A stretch of DNA of 64,000 nucleotides, from NCBI GenBank assembly GCA_023653785.1, contig JAMKCH010049418.1, positions 62,001 through 126,000 of the forward strand. The letters are read 5' to 3'. The notes under the pieces were generated by a model. That model saw only the letters and a program-made list of their open reading frames with translations. It was not told where the DNA came from and searched no databases. Positions 11,701-25,361 of this stretch are shown in pieces; position 1 is the stretch's first letter, and each line of letters begins with the position of its first letter. Made by a program: the position numbers and the translations under genes. The DNA is from Ophioderma brevispina. Lineage: Eukaryota > Echinodermata > Ophiuroidea > Amphilepidida > Ophiodermatidae.

Positions 11701-14700
11701 TGACAATTAAAATTGATCTTTGAAACATTTTGTCAAAGAATACAAACTGCATGAAGGGCCACATTCTCTGAAAGTTGCTTATTGGGGTGCAAATCAAAAC
11801 ATTCCCGTATAATAAAACTTCGCCTTAAAAGGATGCCCCGATTAATTATATTAAGTCTTAATCATCTGTTTGAGTGGATGTATGCATTCAACTGAGTTTT
11901 TACCCAAGAACAAGAGAGGGCGCTACAGATTGCGCTAAAAATAGGTTATTTAAATGGGTAATTACACCCCCTCTGCCAAGAAAAAATTCAAAATTTATTT
12001 GTATGGCAAATGAAGTTTATTAAATTCCTTTCATTTTATACCAACCTTCTATGGACTGGAAAACAAAAATGCAATCAAAAATAAGGAACAAAGTTAATGT
12101 TTCCTCTACTTTACTGTAGGGCCATAAATTGACCCGCCCATTTACCAGGGAATTTGTTGGTGTGTCTTGGGGTAAGATATTCATGAGTTAGATAGAGTAA
12201 AGACTCTTTACGGAATTAAGCTGACAACCTTTTACTCTTTGATCCTCTTATAGAAGATTTCATGCTAGGCTATTCCATGATGTCTTACATGGAAAGAATA
12301 AAACAAATTTTGGGTATCCCTGAAAGGGTAGAAACTAGGGACATAAAATTAGTTATCAAAAATTGTGTCAAGTAAAATAACAGAAAAATCCACTATGGGG
12401 GTCCCTGTGCACCCTGGTTAGTTGTAAGTAGCCCTCTGTTGCTTTCAATAATAAATGAGAACTATACTCTGTAAACCGAGAAAGTACAAAAGTAATCAAT
12501 AAACTCACACACCTGTTCACAGAAATGTCTATGGAGTCGACTTATATGACCAGTATTTGTCTCAGGGTAAGAGATTTGTTTTGTTCGTACATCATGCGCG
12601 GGTCTTAATCGCGCGCGCGATTTAGACTGGACCTAACAGTTGGTAAGCGCATTTTGTAGTGGCACGATAATGATGCGCAGCGCATCGATTAATTACTGTT
12701 GTACTTCGAAGTTTAAGAAGTATAGTCAAACAACCAGTGCAGAATTACGATAAGCTATTATTTTTACCACAACAAAATGATAGAAAAAAAGAACAAAGAT
12801 GCGTACGAAAATGGAAAAACCGAACAGTTTTATAAATCAATACCCTGGAATCCAAAGTATAATATATTATATATATATATATCTGGTCTTCAACACAAGA
12901 GGGGGGCTATTGTTTTTTTTACATGGATTATCATTCCTCAACATCATAAACGCCACACTATAAGACCTTGCACTGTCACGATTATTTTAAATACTAAATT
13001 TCACATACCCCCCCCCCCAATTCAGAGTAAAATGTATGGGAGCTATAATTCGTTCTGTCTTGTCTCGTCCTTCTTGTCTTGTCTTGCTACTATGAACAGC
13101 TCAACGTGAGCGAAGAAACACTCAGAAGGGGATGTGGTGGGGTGCATAGTCAGTGCAGAGATTTTGAAGTGCACATTTGAAGCATTAGAAATGTACAATT
13201 GAGTGTGCATTCAGGCAAGCTGTTCCAAGCCGGCAGACTCGGGAAAAAAGATATGGAGATGTTATTGTGCTGATGACCGGAGGGATGATGAATTGTTTGA
13301 TTTAAAATTCTGTTATCATTCTTGCTTGACGGGATTGGTGTTGAAATTGAGGAATTCGGCGATGTTATATCCACATGTTGTTCCAACTACCTCGGGTAAA
13401 TTGTACAGTTTATTTTAAATATGAAATAAAAAACACTGTTAAAATTTAAACAACACACTGTTATTTTATCCTGTAAAAGTAATTATTTCAGGAAACCGTA
13501 GAATATTAAGTCCCACTCTCAATTATAGCAGATTATCTAATTTTAATTTGGAGCAATTGGGTGGCCAGAGCAACTGCCATAAATTTTGAAATTTCCATTA
13601 TTATATGTTACAGTGATGATATAGGGGTTGATTTTGTGACCATGGTATATAAAATATACATGAATAAATAATGTGGGTAAGAAGCACAATCGCAACTCCA
13701 ATGTTGCATGCCAGGTTGACTAGTGAAAACAAAAATGGTAGATCTGAGATGACAAGGTTCGTGAAATTAAATTGATGATCTTGTGAAACTCCACTGGGAT
13801 TTTTCGAATAGAGGCCCAGGGAACTGAGTCCGTTATACTAACGATAGGTTAGGGAGATTATTAAACACCCAGGTTCAAGGAATTAGTGATTCCATATCTC
13901 GCCTCGGGCTTATCCAACAAGTTGAAATCTTTATATATCCGAACCGTTGGTCTTGTGTATGTATGTGCAGCGTATATTTAGTGCTCATAGCCAATTCTTA
14001 TCGCCAAGAAAATCGATTTTTTTTTAAAATAATTTCGGTTCGGAACGGATACCAAACTTACAAGGATTGTAACACAAACAGGCACCGCTAGAATGAACTA
14101 AAATTTCGGGTGGTAATAGCTTTTCCGAGGATATAGCCAAAAACGAGGGTAGTAAAGTTGCCCAAAGAAACCTTAACATCCATATTATTAACACAATAAC
14201 AACTAGTGTCTTGAGTTACATGTAAACGTAGCCGGGAATTTAACATCATGACTGCATGACTCGTGCTGGATTAATATTAGCTGTTCCAGGTGTTGTATGG
14301 TTGCATTTCATGATTGACAACCAATGACGCGTGAATACTCTTGAATAAGAGAAACATAAGTTCTCGGTGTAGGACCAAAGATGAGTTTTAATTTTTAATC
14401 TTTCTCAGAGTGAACAGATGCACATAAACGCGGAAAATAAACCTCCGTGCTCCTGGACGCTTTCGATCCGAGTGTAAGAAAAAACTAAGAGTTCCCCAAA
14501 ACTTAAGTAGCTTTAAGTGCCCCAGCTTGCATGTAAACATAAAAAACAGGTGAATTGCACATTGCAGAGCGGGTAATTGGCAGTGCCGAGCGCCCATATG
14601 CAGCTGTGTTTCAGGAATGTGACCGCAAAAGTTCAAAGTCCACCTGATCGATATCGGTCACATTCCTGGACAGAGCTGGGCATGGGACGCGTTCTCACTG

Positions 14701-16051
14701 CATACCGTATCTACAGAAGTATACACCCGGTTTTCTAAACATCGTACGTGACTTATAGACAAGTGATGCGTGCAGCAAGACAATGGCGATTACAATGACA
14801 GGTGGACTGCAGGACTGTACATCGCGTATTCCGGAGGCGGCCTCATTGAAGGACAACGGTATGGACGTCAAATTACGTTCTAACTTCAATTTATTACGAA
14901 AATAATTAGATCAGTGTGTGTCTTGTGTAAGAATCCACCGGGTACCACCTTGGCACACTTGGGCAATTTGATGTTATTGAGGTACACGACACATAAGGTG
15001 TTAAATTTGCAAAATTGCGTCAATAAAGTTTGAAATATCTCAAATTCTGTTGTGCAGAGGTAAAATTTAAGGAGTTTGCCTTGCGATTAAAAAAAATGTC
15101 GCCATATTATCGTATTGCACAAGGATTCGGACAATGTTATAGTTTGCTATATATAAAATGTCAACTTGAGTTATAAATATTATTTAGGTAAAGGGCTCAA
15201 AATAAGGCTGAACCCTATACAAAATCTCGTCCCATGCTTAAAATTTTATTGTTCACTAGAGTACATTATCTTAGTATTGTACTGAGAGTTAGTTACATGG
15301 TATGAGATGAAAAAGATATGTGAATGATGGTAATGATAAAAATAATATCTTGATGATAATATTATCAACATAAGCGCACTTTTAGTTATCAAAATCAAAT
15401 TTCAAATAAATAACTTACAACTCTTTACTTCGTATAACATAAGTGGTAAAAAAAACAATTGGTAATGAAAAAATAAAGTAAGTCTCGAAGAATATGTATG
15501 CATGGCATGCTCTTTTTACCGTGATAACCACTGAGAGGGCATACTACTAAATAAATCCTCCATTGAAATGTACGTAAAATACTGCATTGCGCCCCGCGTG
15601 ATGTATATTTTGTATTTTGAATGCATTTCCCTGTATATCTTAAGCTTTGAAAGAAGTTGCAATTTCTTGATATAGTTCTAGTATATGGGTGTACGAAGAG
15701 CGCCATTTGATTGGAAATGTATGCCTCATAGCCACATCTGATAAGAACCAGACTCTCACTGGAAACCAGTGCCCAAAAGACTGCAAAGTGTCTCAGGTAG
15801 GTTTTGATATTTTTTTACCGGTGTAGAAGTAATTATAGTCCTGCGTACTCACAGTCCATCTACAACGGTAAGGAATATGACACTCAATTCAGTTGACTCT
15901 TCACGCAACATAAGTTTCACGCTTTATTCCGTTATCGTCTATGGAGCCCGGAATATGGCTCCCGCCGGACTATAGTTGCTTTCACACCGGAACCATATAC
16001 CCACTATTTCCCGAAACGAAGAGTGACTTATTGTTGTGTGTCCTTTGAATA

Positions 16052-16053
<2 letters not shown>
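8721..16053. other. Long stretch without recognisable genes
   Basis: No coding region that I can support. The ORFs at 10352-10636, 12777-13109 and 15425-15706 lack domains and coding-like composition. Minor features are a palindromic 'ggggtggtaaccacccc' near 9195-9211, a CpG-rich palindromic stretch 'taatcgcgcgcgcgattta' near 12606-12624, 'gatgcgcagcgcatcga' near 12671-12688, a TA dinucleotide tract at about 12859-12880, and a poly-C run near 13006-13018. Confidence 0.5.

Positions 16054-16099
<46 letters not shown>
16054..16099 (+). repeat. Poly-T tract (46 nt)
   Basis: Uninterrupted T run. It could be the poly-A tail of a minus-strand retroposed sequence at lower coordinates to its right, but I see no element body attached to it. 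The length is likely approximate. Confidence 0.9.
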
Positions 16100-16102
<3 letters not shown>

Positions 16103-16471
16103 TTTCCCTCTTTCATTTTCACCAACATATAAAATTCCTTCAATTCGCCCTAAAATGATTGACTAAGACCGAGGAAGACAAAAACATTGTACACACAACA
16201 AAAATGCTGTATCATACAAAAGTCATATTATGGTGCCAAAGACTTACCGTGATTTTAGCCTTTATTGTAAATATATTTTATTTCTTATCACCAAGTGTGT
16301 TAAAATTCACGTATTACATTAACATCACGGACTCATACTGTACTCATTGATTCCATGACCACAGTACAGATCGGTCAAACGGCGTGCATACACTGTGAAC
16401 TTAGATTTACTGAATAAAAAACACCCGCAGTAATATCATGATAATTTTGGAATAAATTATTGACTTCAAAA

Positions 16472-18352
16472 TCCGCCGGGGTTAGTGGATTAATCCTGCT
16501 GCAAAACAGTGTAATTTCAAATAACGGTCATTTATATTTAAATATTCATGACCTGATATAACCGTGTTGTAAAAAGAGTAGCTCCCTTAAATTGTATCGG
16601 CCACTTCCATGATCTCCAATTATCATAACACAGGCTAGTCCCGAAAAAACTAAAGGTTGCGAAAGTAACAACAATTTTAAGAAAGAACGATCCTAAAATC
16701 TTTTCTACTTTAAAAAAAAAAAAACCCCCTGTGTCGTTTTACCGTGTTTTTTCAAAAATACAAACATTATTTTAAACCAGCTGTATAATTTTATAGACAT
16801 CATAAGTACTAATGAAAAATCAGTTTGGTTTCCGAGCAAACCACCTCACACCTACATGGCAATTATTCAACTGGTTGACAAAATTACTAAAGCAATGGAA
16901 ATAATGAATCTCACATTGGAATAATTTTGTATGTATCCAAAGCTTCGACACGATATAAACCATAAATATTATTACATAAATTAGAAAATTATTGGTTTCG
17001 TGAGTTGTTACATCTGGTTTACAAACTATTTAATCAATAGAAAACAGTATGTGTATTATAAGTCATGTGAATCTGAACTCAAAAATATTATTTGTGGTGT
17101 ACCACAGGGTTCACTACTAGGTCCTCTGCTATTTATACTCTATATTAAAGATATTTGCAACACTTCACCAGTATTAGACTTCATATTGTTTGCTGCCGAC
17201 ACTACAATATTGTATTCGCATAAGACATTGCCCAACCATGTTGAATTAATTAATAAGAAAGGCAGTAATCATTTTTTTTTTTTTTGGTTAAGGCCACTAA
17301 ATATTAGTAACTGCGATAAAACTAATTACAACAAGGTCTTGGGGTACACCCGAAACTAACTATGAGTAATGATCAATAATACGGGCAGCGATATAAAGCA
17401 GGATAACGAGTTAAATGATGTTTGGATAATACCAGATCTTAAAGGGTAAAAATACAAAATTTCTTGGTGTATCAATAGAATGAAAAGCTACTTGGGAATG
17501 TCACGATATAACTATCTAAAAAAATTGAAAAAAACATTGGTGTCCTTAACAAACTTAAACATTCATACCAGATTGTATACTTTATTTCTTGTATTTACTC
17601 TCATCTTACCTTACATTAATTCTGGAATCTTGATATGGGGAATACTTCAAAACGTATTAGATAAACTACAAAGCTTCAAAAATGGGCAGTAAGGACAATA
17701 TCAAATAGCATTACAGAAGTCATACTGCACACTTATTTGCAATTAATGCCTTAAATATAGTAGTGTATCAAACTAGAGCTTTGGTGGGGTTTATGTTAAT
17801 ACTCCTACCGAACCAATTACCGCGATATATTTAAAGGCTCTGATATTCCATCATTATGGCAGAGAAATATCAACAACTACAATCTTTACCAAAATAAGAA
17901 GTTTTCACGATCAATCTCTGTTCGAACATCGGGTATAGGCTCTTTGGGGAATGTGAGCAATTTTGTGGGGTGCACGGTGGGGTACTCTCAAACACTCAGA
18001 ATCAGTTTACTCATTTTCGTAATCAATTTAAACGGTGAACTTATTTCCAAAGACCAATAATACTTTTGAACATTGTCCTATTTATACGGGACTGCAATTC
18101 TTGTTTGTGACAATTTGAATAAGGTCATTGAACTTTGTCTATTTCTCTTGTTGTAATGACATGAATTGTCCTTGTTTTTTTAGTTATGCGGTGTACATTT
18201 ACGTTTAGGGGGTTGACCCCAGTTCTGGTCTCATTGGCCTTTTGGTCCACTCCTCCATAATTTTTGTTCAGTTCGTATGATTCTTGTTGGTAGGTTGATT
18301 TTTATGGAAATAATAAAGTTGAAGTGAATTTGAAGAAGTTGAAGTGAAGTTT
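16472..18352 (+). mobile_element. Non-LTR retrotransposon, broken RT region and 3' end
   Basis: Reverse transcriptase of the CR1/Jockey-type lineage, which copies its RNA at a nicked target. Conserved pieces appear in order on the plus strand but in shifting frames: 'PKKLKVAKV' (about 16640), 'TYMAIIQLVDKITKA' (about 16852), 'WFTNYLINRKQYVYY', 'CGVPQGSLLGPLLFILYI' (about 17095-17145), a degraded catalytic motif reading FAADTT in place of F-A/V-DD-T (about 17190), and 'LYTLF' plus 'LPYINSGILIWG' near 17575-17645. The second catalytic aspartate position reads A-D, so the active site looks damaged. The 3' UTR ends at about 18352 in imperfect 'ttgaag(tgaa)' repeats after 'aataaagttgaagtgaa'. The endonuclease half is missing. 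Many frameshifts make it inactive as it stands. Exact clade is uncertain. Confidence 0.85.
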
Positions 18353-18635
18353 AGTGCAGTCTTTGTCCGATAATGCGTAAGGAACAGCGCCCTCCTACGT
18401 TAAGGCTTTGAGAGTACAGCACTCGGTTACGCCGGATTTGAAGCCGATTTGAATTCACTGTTACTGTTAGGTTTGGAATGCCAACCCCCCCCCCCCCCCC
18501 GTTGCTTTCAAGATTTGCTTTGTTAAAGTCTGACTCAGATATTTCGAAATATTATTTTTTTGTTTAACAATGAAAAATAGTCCACTAGAACTACGATAGT
18601 AGCCTAAAATGCAACAATTCCGAAATTGAATGAAT

Positions 18636-18885
18636 CGATTTTTCGTTTTGATGCAGTAACCATTTTGTGTAGTATTTACGTCCCATAGGATACTGTGTAA
18701 TAATAAAAATTCCGTATCCGGAATCTTAGAACAATGGTGAGTTTCTTATGAAGGAATTCGATTTAAGCTTAGCAATTTCACACAGTGATAGTATAATGGA
18801 CCCGCCTATGTACATGCAAAAAACCACGATTTTTTTTTGGAAATTGAGGGCGCGCCTCCTCAGGAAATCTCTGAGTCGGCTAATG
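18636..18885 (+). repeat. Direct repeat B, copy 1
   Basis: Shares with 19925-20175 the ordered blocks 'ttttgatgcag', 'cccataggatac.gtgtaataa.aaaaattcc', 'atgaagga.ttcgatt.agcttag.aatttcacacagtgat', 'atgcaaaaaac' and 'gagggcg..ctcctcag'. No shared ORF. Probably an interspersed repeat of unknown type. Confidence 0.75.
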
Positions 18886-19924
18886 GTATTATCATTTCTA
18901 AATACAATTTGTAAAATTAGAATGTCTTATGAAAAATCTGATCAGTTTAAAGAAATGCATTATTGCCTCTTTAGACTATCTAAGAATCTCATTAAAGGCT
19001 AAACTCAGAGATTTCGAAATATGTAATTTGTGTATAAATAGTCAACTATACTCTATTCGCGCTGATATAGGACAAACCTGTACGTTTTACGGTGAGAGCT
19101 GTTGTAGGGGCGATCGGCAATTAAACTTTGAAGCACTCCTAGTCCGTGTGTTTCTTAATACTGTGTTATCTACGGTCCATACCGGGGTCCTAAACATAGA
19201 GGGGTCACTAGGTAAAATTAAGTTGCTGGTCGTTTAAAATGTTAAATACTATATGCAAAGGCAGGTGCGCTATTGAATCCTGGATATGGTAACGATGGTT
19301 TTTGCGCTGTCCACACAGGTTATATGGGGCCTCATCATTACTTTCATTCGTTACCTAAACTAATACTACAAATACAATAGTCAATTACCCACTCATAGTG
19401 GTTTAATCGTACTTCTTATAGGTTGGAAGCGCACGTTGATCAATATTTGGAAAAGAAAACCTTGGCCTAACACACACATAAAAAAGTCACCTCATTAACT
19501 TCTTTTTGTTTAAAGAATTCGAGGAATTTCTTGTCAGTTCTACATTTAGGAACAATGCACATAAGAGTATAAACCATACCGTGTATAGGCTCATTAGGCT
19601 TACAATTTTTTCACTTATGGCTCCACCGAGGATACAGTGAATTGAAGAATCTCTTAATAAATCTATACAAACCGTTGAAAGTTTGAATTAAGAAAAGAAC
19701 AGTAAACCAAATTTAGTTTTTTACTTGCCCTTTTTCCATTCAAGTCCACTTTCTATTGTTGGCAGCGAATCGACTTCTTGATAGATTAACATTCTTCTTC
19801 CTATTTCACCTAATGGATATGACATATGACCCAAAACTTTCGACAAGCTCCTATATCAGCGCGAATCGAGTATAGAACTAAAGATCCTAACCTAAATGCT
19901 CAATTCCAAAAAAAGTCTAAAAAA

Positions 19925-20175
19925 TTAAAAAATTTTTTAGTTTTCATGCAGCATACATTTTGCACGTATAAACAGTGCCATAGGATACCGTGTAATAACA
20001 AAAATTCCGATCCGGAATTTTTAAACTAAGTTGTGATTTTCTATATGAAGGACTTCGATTGAGCTTAGTTATTTCACACAGTGATTATTATATGGACAAG
20101 CATTATGATATGCAAAAAACACAGATTTGTTTTGAAACTTGGAGGGCGCCCTCCTCAGATAAAACCCCTAAGTAC
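19925..20175 (+). repeat. Direct repeat B, copy 2
   Basis: Same orientation as the copy at 18636 and about 1.29 kb downstream. It ends near a perfect palindrome GGAGGGCGCCCTCC (about 20143-20156). A poly-A run starts about 70 bp further on, which would fit a retroposed element. Confidence 0.75.
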
Positions 20176-20246
20176 GGCGGGAGCGTCCAGCTGTGCATTA
20201 TAGCCATTCACCAAAAATGTCAAAAGAAATTACAACAATACGGAAC

Positions 20247-20274
20247 AAAAAAAAAAAAAAAAAAAAAAAAAAAA
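20247..20274 (+). repeat. Poly-A tract (28 nt)
   Basis: Uninterrupted A run shortly downstream of repeat B copy 2. It may be that element's tail. Confidence 0.85.
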
Positions 20275-20991
20275 GGTGCAAACCACAAACCAATTGGGTG
20301 CTTTGATGGGGGTCGGGTCATGGGTGTCCCATGACCTACCTACGACTTCATCCTCGTTCGTTATTAATACCAAAAAAAAATCAAATATCCCTTCCAGTTG
20401 GATTCTTCAACTCAACGTTTGTTGGAAATTTTTACCGAAACTATTCCTTGACAACATATAAAAACTCAGAATTTTTCGTCTGAGTCGCTTTAACATTTAA
20501 GAGATCCCTACAGGCTTTCGACATACTACGACACTAAATAAAACACACTCTTTTGAAATACACATAAATTACCACAGTCTCTTTCTCTGCAAACCAGTCA
20601 CCAAAAGACGTCACTTGAGTTTTGTGTTTACTCCCACATGCTCCCAAATAAAGAGCAAGTAAGTGCTGTGCGCCCCTGATTAAGATATAATATTACTTGT
20701 ATTTAGAATTTTCATTCAAAAGTAGTATGTAAGCATGTACTGTATGTATTGACGAAACATTTTTTAATGAAAATACATTAGGTTGATTTGAATTTTACCA
20801 TTGCATGAATACAGAATGTGATGAGTTTGCTGATGGCTCAGGATGGAATGTCTTTTAATGTACACACACTGGCAAAAGTAGTGCAACCTGCAGAAAGCAT
20901 TTTTTTATCAGATTTTGATGTCAATTTTTACCAAGGAGTTCTTGACCTTCACATTACTAATCCATATTCCAAATTACTGATTTTCAACAGA

Positions 20992-21245
20992 TGTTGTTTC
21001 ATCAAACATAATCAAATTGTGCGAACAATGTGTGATTTTGATTGTCAAGAATTTCCCTAAATATTGCGGGTTAAGGAAACCGGCTAATGATAACTTGTCG
21101 ATTGTACTCCAGAAGGAATACAGTCCAGGAATTCGAAAATGGCTGCAAAATAGTCGCTAAATGAACTGTATGGGTTTGTCAGGGTCTACTGTATATGTTT
21201 AGGACGAACATGTGAGGGTTGTATGGACCGCTATGAGATAATGTC
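20992..21245 (+). repeat. Left arm of an inverted, protein-like repeat
   Basis: Reads, in reverse orientation, the same sequence as 21489-21752. The two arms share 'acttgtcgattg.actcca.aagga.acag', 'aaatggct.caaaatagtcgct.aaat' and flanking blocks. Translated in one frame, both arms keep 'NLSI.LQK' and 'WLQNSR' and a Cys-Cys then Asp-Cys spacing, although this arm has stop codons. It may be a foldback element or two opposite insertions of one repeat. Spacer is about 240 bp. Confidence 0.7.
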
Positions 21246-21488
21246 AATGAAAGATTGGAGCACGTTCAACACCGTGACTCAGGAAATTTAATAGCAAGAA
21301 AGAGGTCACGTGATAACTTGAAAACAACTTTTAAGGGCATCGTTGACATTGTGCTGTTTGTCACGCACTGTGGCTACGCGTAAATTAGACATGATTTCAC
21401 GTAAACCACATGCTTTATCATTCGAATTGCCTTTCGAGTGTTCTCAGAATTTCCCGAATTTTTCGAAGACCCATCTGTTTCCATTGAC

Positions 21489-21752
21489 TTATCTCATTTC
21501 CGGTCCACACAACCAATCGAATTTCTCCCGTAAACCATTTACGTAAACCAAAATGAATCCGTAAAATTGATTTAAGCGACTATTTTGAAGCCATTTCTTT
21601 CTGTTGTCGGTGTCTGTATCCTTTTGGAGTGCAATCGACAAGTTTCGGTTCGCAGTTTCTGTAATCCACCAATTTCGTGAAAATGGACAATCCAACTCAA
21701 ACGTTTTTCGGCCTCTTGCTTTAGGAGGCCAACATCTGTATGAACAACACAT
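21489..21752 (-). pseudogene. Right arm of the inverted repeat; open 87-codon frame
   Basis: This arm is open for 87 codons on the minus strand. It starts 'MCCSYRCW', includes 'NLSIALQKDTD' and 'RKKWLQNSRLNQFYGF', and ends before a stop at 21489. I do not recognise the family. The paired cysteines could suggest a zinc-binding fold such as those of some transposase N-termini, but that is speculation. The opposite arm at 20992-21245 shows the same residues with stops. Confidence 0.4.
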
Positions 21753-23709
21753 CTTTGGAATTAAATACGGAAAGTGTGGGTCAAAACTATTTTAATTTTG
21801 AAATCACTCTGGGGTATAAATTTCATTTCTGGCACGTTGCAATACTTTTGGCCAGTGTTGTGTAATGTGTATGTACTCATACTCCAAATGTAGCCGTAGA
21901 TGTCATCACTAGGGTAAGAATTACGATTGGGATCGATTGCTATTAGGCCAAAAAAAGTTGATCTTTAGGCTTCTTTTGCTCGAAAACCTAAGGGTGTATT
22001 TTTAGACCATAAAGGCAATGTGCTCTGCGAGATTTACTTTCTATTTAACTCCATTTACCCTGCCTTGTGTTTATTTCCATTCCCTCCCCCTTTTGTGAGT
22101 TGATGTGCAGCCAATTTAATAACAAATCTAGTTTGGTCTACTTACGAACCGCAACATGGGATAAAATGTGGACAGATCATTATAAATCGTGATTACTGTG
22201 CAATTAACTCTAACGCCCAAACAGCAAAAAACCAATGAACTGAGTGAAGAAAAAACTGCACTAAGTCCCGGATGCAGCAATGACGTCATCGAACGGAAGA
22301 CAATATGGGCACGAAATCGATGGCCGGGCCGCGACACCGCCGTAGCATGATATCCCCGCCGTCATGGGGGTTGGGGCTAGAAGGGCCCTTGTCGAGACCA
22401 ACCAGAGTTTCCGAATTTTCTCTTTCCACCTCTTCCCTTACGCCTTCATGGTCCCGGGAGAAACACATTGGGCGTAAGGGTTAATTATATCTTTTCTATC
22501 CCCATCTTGAAAAACCCCCGGCAAGGACCCATGTTCATCGAATGGTCAAATGCTGAAAGGAGCCATCATAACATGAAAGTTTTGACGTAAACATTGGATC
22601 ATAGTGCATTTTCTCTCTGTGTTGGAGAATCTCGGGGTAAATAATGTGGCGTCCAGTTTTCAGACTTTTTGAATCATTACTTATGACCTGACAAATGGAA
22701 AGGAATTAATTTTGGAGTGGGTGCAATACAAAGAGCTACTTTCTAGAAAGAGCAAATAGATCGTTTGCTTTAAGATGGAATTACAAATATACAAGGACAA
22801 GTAAGCAAAATGTTGCCAAGTCCAGGGGGACACATCCATCCGAACTTGTCAATAATGCAATTATGCATGCAACAGCAAATGCCTTGCAAAGTGTATTCGA
22901 AATAAGTTGAGATTGAATAGGACTTGCGTTTTCATGTAGTAACCACCATTTGCCCAGGTATAACAATACCGGAGGCTATTAAGTAGAAAAAAAATTGATT
23001 CCTGAATGTTATTACAACGTTCGATTTTATATATGAAGGGAGTTCGATTCCCTAAGACCTTAGACTTTTTCCCACCCATACTGCAGGATTGTTTAGGACA
23101 TGCGTATGTAATGCAAACAAAAATTAAAACTTGCCAGAATTTAATCCTATGAGTCAACCTTTTAACGTTACCGCGAGAAACAAATCCTATACGACGTGGC
23201 ACATGTAGCAAATCTAAGAGAATTGAGTCATCCCTAAATTCTTTGCCACAATGCGGAGAGCGCGGGCAACCACAAATTCACGTCTTGAAAAGTCTTTCTT
23301 ACCAGCTTAATGGTATAATTGCAAGATAGAGACAATGTGTCATCTGTGTGTGAATCGGCACCACATGTATACGGTCTTCAAATGCTTTTTAGGGTTGATG
23401 TTTAATATATATTGCCACACTAATAGTAGGGTTTGTTCAGGTATCTGTACCTCTCGTAACTTTGTCGTAGAAGAACTTTACGAAACGAGGAGAAAAAGAT
23501 TGCGATTGCGCAATAGCCAATAGACACATTTGGAAACCGTAATCGAGAGTGGGTCGGTGCTTCAACGTGATATCTTTTGTTCGGTCGATTGTAAACAAAC
23601 GAATTCCACATTCCATGTCCCGATAAAACGTCTTGCGTAAAATGATTTTGAAAAAGTGAACATTCAGATTGATCACCGAAGACCGCGGAAATCCTTACCG
23701 AGTGAAATT
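21753..23709. other. No gene seen
   Basis: Short ORFs on both strands (for example 22861-23211 minus) have no recognisable domain and overlap each other. No repeat identified. Confidence 0.5.
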
Positions 23710-23850
23710 CAACTCTTATGGAGTGATTTCGTACTCTTTTGGAGGGATTTCGTACTCTTTTTGGAGTGATTTCGTACTCTTTTGGAGGGATTTCGTACTC
23801 TTTTGGAGTGATTCTCACTCATTTTAGAGTGATTTCGCTATCTTTTCCCT
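23710..23850 (+). repeat. 21-bp minisatellite with alternating variants
   Basis: About six units of 'ggagtgatttcgtactctttt'. Units alternate between GGAGTG and GGAGGG starts, so the higher-order period is 42 bp. Because 21 is a multiple of 3, the minus strand reads as a heptapeptide repeat ('KEYEITP'/'KRVRNPS'), which creates a spurious 132-codon ORF at 23420-23818. The core ACTCTTTTGGAGTG recurs, reverse-complemented, at about 45715-45775. Confidence 0.9.
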
Positions 23851-25361
23851 CCTTTGAAGCGAAGTATTCAACTCTTTTGGAATACATTTTACTCACATCA
23901 GTCTTTTAAGGGTAATTTTTAATTCTTTTAACATTTAAAGATGTACGGATATTAAATATCAAGAGAAAATTCGCATCTTTCCCGTATTGTGAGCCCTCAT
24001 TTATGTGATTGAAATACACGTATTATAGCCCATGCTTTAACCGTGATGGTTTCCGCTGTTCAGTTTACTTTCCGTCCCACTTTAGTGACGATTCACAACG
24101 CTGACCAACAGAAATTTCCTAAGCCCACTACCAGATGTATGGGTTTATAAACCAACATTAGTATGGCTCGGTTGAGCGGACAGCGTGATTTATTGTCACT
24201 CAGTTTTGCTGTGAAGACCTCCACGCTGGGGAAAAAAGGCCCCCCAAGAAACCGTGACTGGAGTTATTTGTAGGTAAATCAGGCCTGGGGTATTAGAAAA
24301 GAATCGGTCGTTAAAATCACACTTGTCTTGCCTACCATGGTTTGGATTGCCAGAAGTAATGTGGTCTTAAGTGTTCAGTTATCAAAACACAAATCGACCA
24401 AGAACTAAGTACGATATTTAAGGCTACCAAAAGAAAAGTATAAGAATTCACAAGGAAGCTCTTAAATTGACTGCATTAATTTAGGAAGTGGTTTTGGAAA
24501 ACAACTCTTGAACGCATGTTGTCATAAGTAATAGGTTTTTTTCCAGACCCTTAACAAAGCTCTGGCCATTGTTTGGTGATGAATTAAATATTCAGCAAAA
24601 ACGATCAACAAACACTTACTTGTTTTTTATGTCAAGGCTGATCTAGACATTTTAAACAGCAGTTACCTAAGTAGTAACGATGACGGTTGGCCCAAAGATT
24701 CGGACTAAACACGCTTTTGAGCTCTGCAGTCCTAGTTTGATGTTAATGAGCAGGAAGGCGTGACATACCAACAGAATGGTGCCAGAAATGATCTTCTGTG
24801 GGAGGCCAGTGAACCTTGGGATTTTCACAGCATATTACAAAGCTAAAAAAAGCTTATTCAATTTTTTAGTTTTTTCAATTTAAAATGTAACCCAAATATG
24901 CATATTTATACAACAAATGTAAGAAAATTGGAAGTGAAAAATCTATTGAACTTGACCAACCTAAAGTGCTTTCGTCCGGACCCTCTCCCACTACAGGGGG
25001 TGCCAGTCCTGTATATGATTTCTATGGCCTGTCAACAATGTCGATTCCAGTCGCTATGTTATCTGTATTCAAATGTCAAATACTTTTACATCGCCTTAGA
25101 TTAAGGTCCGGTTAATTCCTCTTGTACACACACGTATATATCATGTATGACGAAGTAGCAATTTCCCCTCTACACTAAATTATGGATTGTACGATCTCTC
25201 ATTGCATACGAATACAGCTGAGACTATACATACACCATGTCTGCTATGAGTCATTGTACTACGTGGTCAGAAACAGCAGTGTCCTGATTTTACCGGTTTT
25301 AGACATGGCTTAAGAGTCACAAGAGAGGTTACATTTAAGGGGTTGAGTAGTTGAGGTATTA

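Noticed and set aside
12777..13109. 110-codon plus-strand ORF
   Set aside because: It crosses a TA dinucleotide tract and a poly-C run, and has no domain or coding-like composition.
23420..23818. 132-codon minus-strand ORF with heptapeptide repeats
   Set aside because: It is the translation of the 21-bp minisatellite plus flanks. The period being a multiple of three keeps it open.
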